A stretch of 7,501 bases of DNA, taken from assembly GCA_031273285.1 (NCBI GenBank), contig JAISSE010000299.1, forward strand, positions 1 to 7,501. Direction: 5' to 3'. Shown here one piece after another: positions 6,450-7,501 of the stretch. A model generated the notes under the pieces. That model searched no databases. It was not told the DNA's origin and worked only from the letters and a program-made list of their open reading frames with translations. How positions within the stretch are numbered: the stretch's first letter is position 1; each line of letters opens with the position of its first letter. The stretch comes from Prevotellaceae bacterium. Its GTDB lineage: Bacteria; Bacteroidota; Bacteroidia; Bacteroidales; UBA932. The position numbers and the translations under genes are program-made.

Positions 6450-7501
6450 ATGGATTTTTCGGTAGACAATATTATATTGATGGGTTCGTTCCTGCTGTTT
6501 GTCAGTATCATCGCAGGTAAAACGGGATACCGGTTCGGTGTTCCCATTCTGGTTCTGTTTCTGGTTGTCGGGATGGTGTTCGGACACGACGGATTCGGTC
6601 TGGAGTTTTCGAATCCCGAAAACGCGCAGTTCATAGGCGTTCTTGCCCTGAATGTCATTTTGTTTTCGGGCGGGATGGATACGAAATACACGGAAATACG
6701 CCCCGTCATGGTTCACGGCATCATACTCGCGACGCTGGGAGTGCTGCTTACGGCGCTTATAACCGGCGTCTTCGTTTATTTTCTGACCAAACATGTCTTT
6801 ACGGCGATAACATTTTCGTTTCTCGAAGCCATGCTTCTGGCTTCGGTGATGTCGTCCACCGATTCGGCTTCGGTGTTTGCAATACTCGGAGCCAGAGGGC
6901 TGGCTCTAAAGGAACGGCTGAAACCTCTGCTGGAACTGGAAAGCGGCAGCAACGACCCCATGGCATATCTGCTTACCATAACTTTCATCCAGTGGCTGAA
7001 AATAGGCGAGGGGAGCTTGTGGGTAATAGCGGGTAATTTCATCATGCAGCTTGCCATAGGAGCGGCTTTCGGCTATGTTTTCGGGCGTATTGTCGTGAAG
7101 CTGATCAATAAAATCAACCTCGACAACGAATCGCTGTATCCGGTTCTGCTGCTGACGGTGCTGTTCATCATATTTTCGATAACAAACGACCTGAAAGGCA
7201 ACGGCTATCTGGCGGTATATATCAGCGGACTGGTCATAGGCAACTCCAAGTTTGTCCATAAAAAAACCTCCAAAAAATTCATGGACGGTATGACCTGGCT
7301 TTTCCAGATAGTCATGTTCCTGACGCTCGGACTGCTTGTCAATCCGTCGGAACTGCTTCCCATTGCAGCCATCGGAATGGCAATAAGCCTGTTCATGATT
7401 TTCTTTGCCCGTCCGCTTGCCGTATGGATTTGCCTGATACCGCTGAAAAGGATGTCGAACAAAGCCCGGCACTACATCTCGTGGGTAGGCTTGCGCGGCG
7501 C
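6450..7501 (+). CDS. cvrA: K+/H+ antiporter, CvrA/NhaP2-like (CPA1), 3' truncated by window end
   Basis: The visible 350 codons encode a polytopic inner-membrane protein with hydrophobic segments from residue 8 onward (e.g. 8-23, 30-43, 60-72, about 84-110, 125-147, 170-182, and further ones to the edge). The family signatures of cation/proton antiporter 1 are present: STDSASVFAILG with Asp138, and ELESGSNDPMAYLLT with the Asn168-Asp169 pair that binds the ion and proton. The overall pattern, including KTGYRFGVP, ILFSGGMDTK and LDNESLYPVLLL, fits the CvrA/NhaP2 group, which exchanges cytoplasmic K+ (or Na+) for H+ and helps with pH, turgor and hyperosmotic stress. The remainder, including the last membrane helices and a probable TrkA-C regulatory domain, lies beyond the window. 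The ATG at 6450 is the first start after an in-frame TAA at 6435-6437. It has its own promoter. The exact ion is not decidable from sequence. Confidence 0.85.
   Translation, partial: MDFSVDNIILMGSFLLFVSIIAGKTGYRFGVPILVLFLVVGMVFGHDGFGLEFSNPENAQFIGVLALNVILFSGGMDTKYTEIRPVMVHGIILATLGVLLTALITGVFVYFLTKHVFTAITFSFLEAMLLASVMSSTDSASVFAILGARGLALKERLKPLLELESGSNDPMAYLLTITFIQWLKIGEGSLWVIAGNFIMQLAIGAAFGYVFGRIVVKLINKINLDNESLYPVLLLTVLFIIFSITNDLKGNGYLAVYISGLVIGNSKFVHKKTSKKFMDGMTWLFQIVMFLTLGLLVNPSELLPIAAIGMAISLFMIFFARPLAVWICLIPLKRMSNKARHYISWVGLRG

Overview
The window looks like a chromosomal segment from a member of the Bacteroidales (Bacteroidota), probably a gut-type or uncultured lineage. The evidence is a tricorn-like peptidase of the type common in Bacteroides relatives, a CvrA-type antiporter of the same flavour, two promoters that fit the Bacteroidota pattern (TTTG, about 19 bp, TAnnTTTG), weak ribosome binding sites, and AT-rich spacers full of short dispersed repeats. 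All four protein genes lie on the + strand. The genus cannot be fixed from what is visible.

Layout. (1) 13-1359: an exported lipoprotein built from two tandem OsmC/Ohr-like domains. The second keeps both family cysteines; in the first they are replaced by Asp and Ser. (2) 1360-2118: a 759-bp spacer with no credible gene, made of heptamer arrays, hairpins, a duplicated 21-bp module, a terminator-like palindrome and, at its right end, a clear promoter. (3) 2119-5334: a large periplasmic tricorn-family (S41) peptidase with beta-propellers, PDZ and protease core. (4) 5335-5584: a second repeat-rich spacer that mirrors part of the spacer before the peptidase, so the gene sits between inverted composite repeats. 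(5) 5585-6286: an HTH plus S24 (LexA/CI-like) regulator starting at GTG, whose catalytic dyad and cleavage dipeptide all look changed. (6) 6287-6449: a short promoter region. (7) 6450 to the window end: the first 350 codons of a K+/H+ antiporter (CvrA/NhaP2-like, CPA1).

The genes do not form an obvious operon: the peptidase and antiporter each have their own promoter and the gaps hold terminator-like hairpins. A loose common theme is the cell envelope and stress (an exported peroxidase-like lipoprotein, periplasmic peptide degradation, ion/pH homeostasis), but a shared pathway is not demonstrated. The points most worth a second look are the asymmetric tandem OsmC lipoprotein, the mirrored composite repeats around the peptidase gene with their 7-bp arrays, and the apparently non-cleavable S24 regulator.
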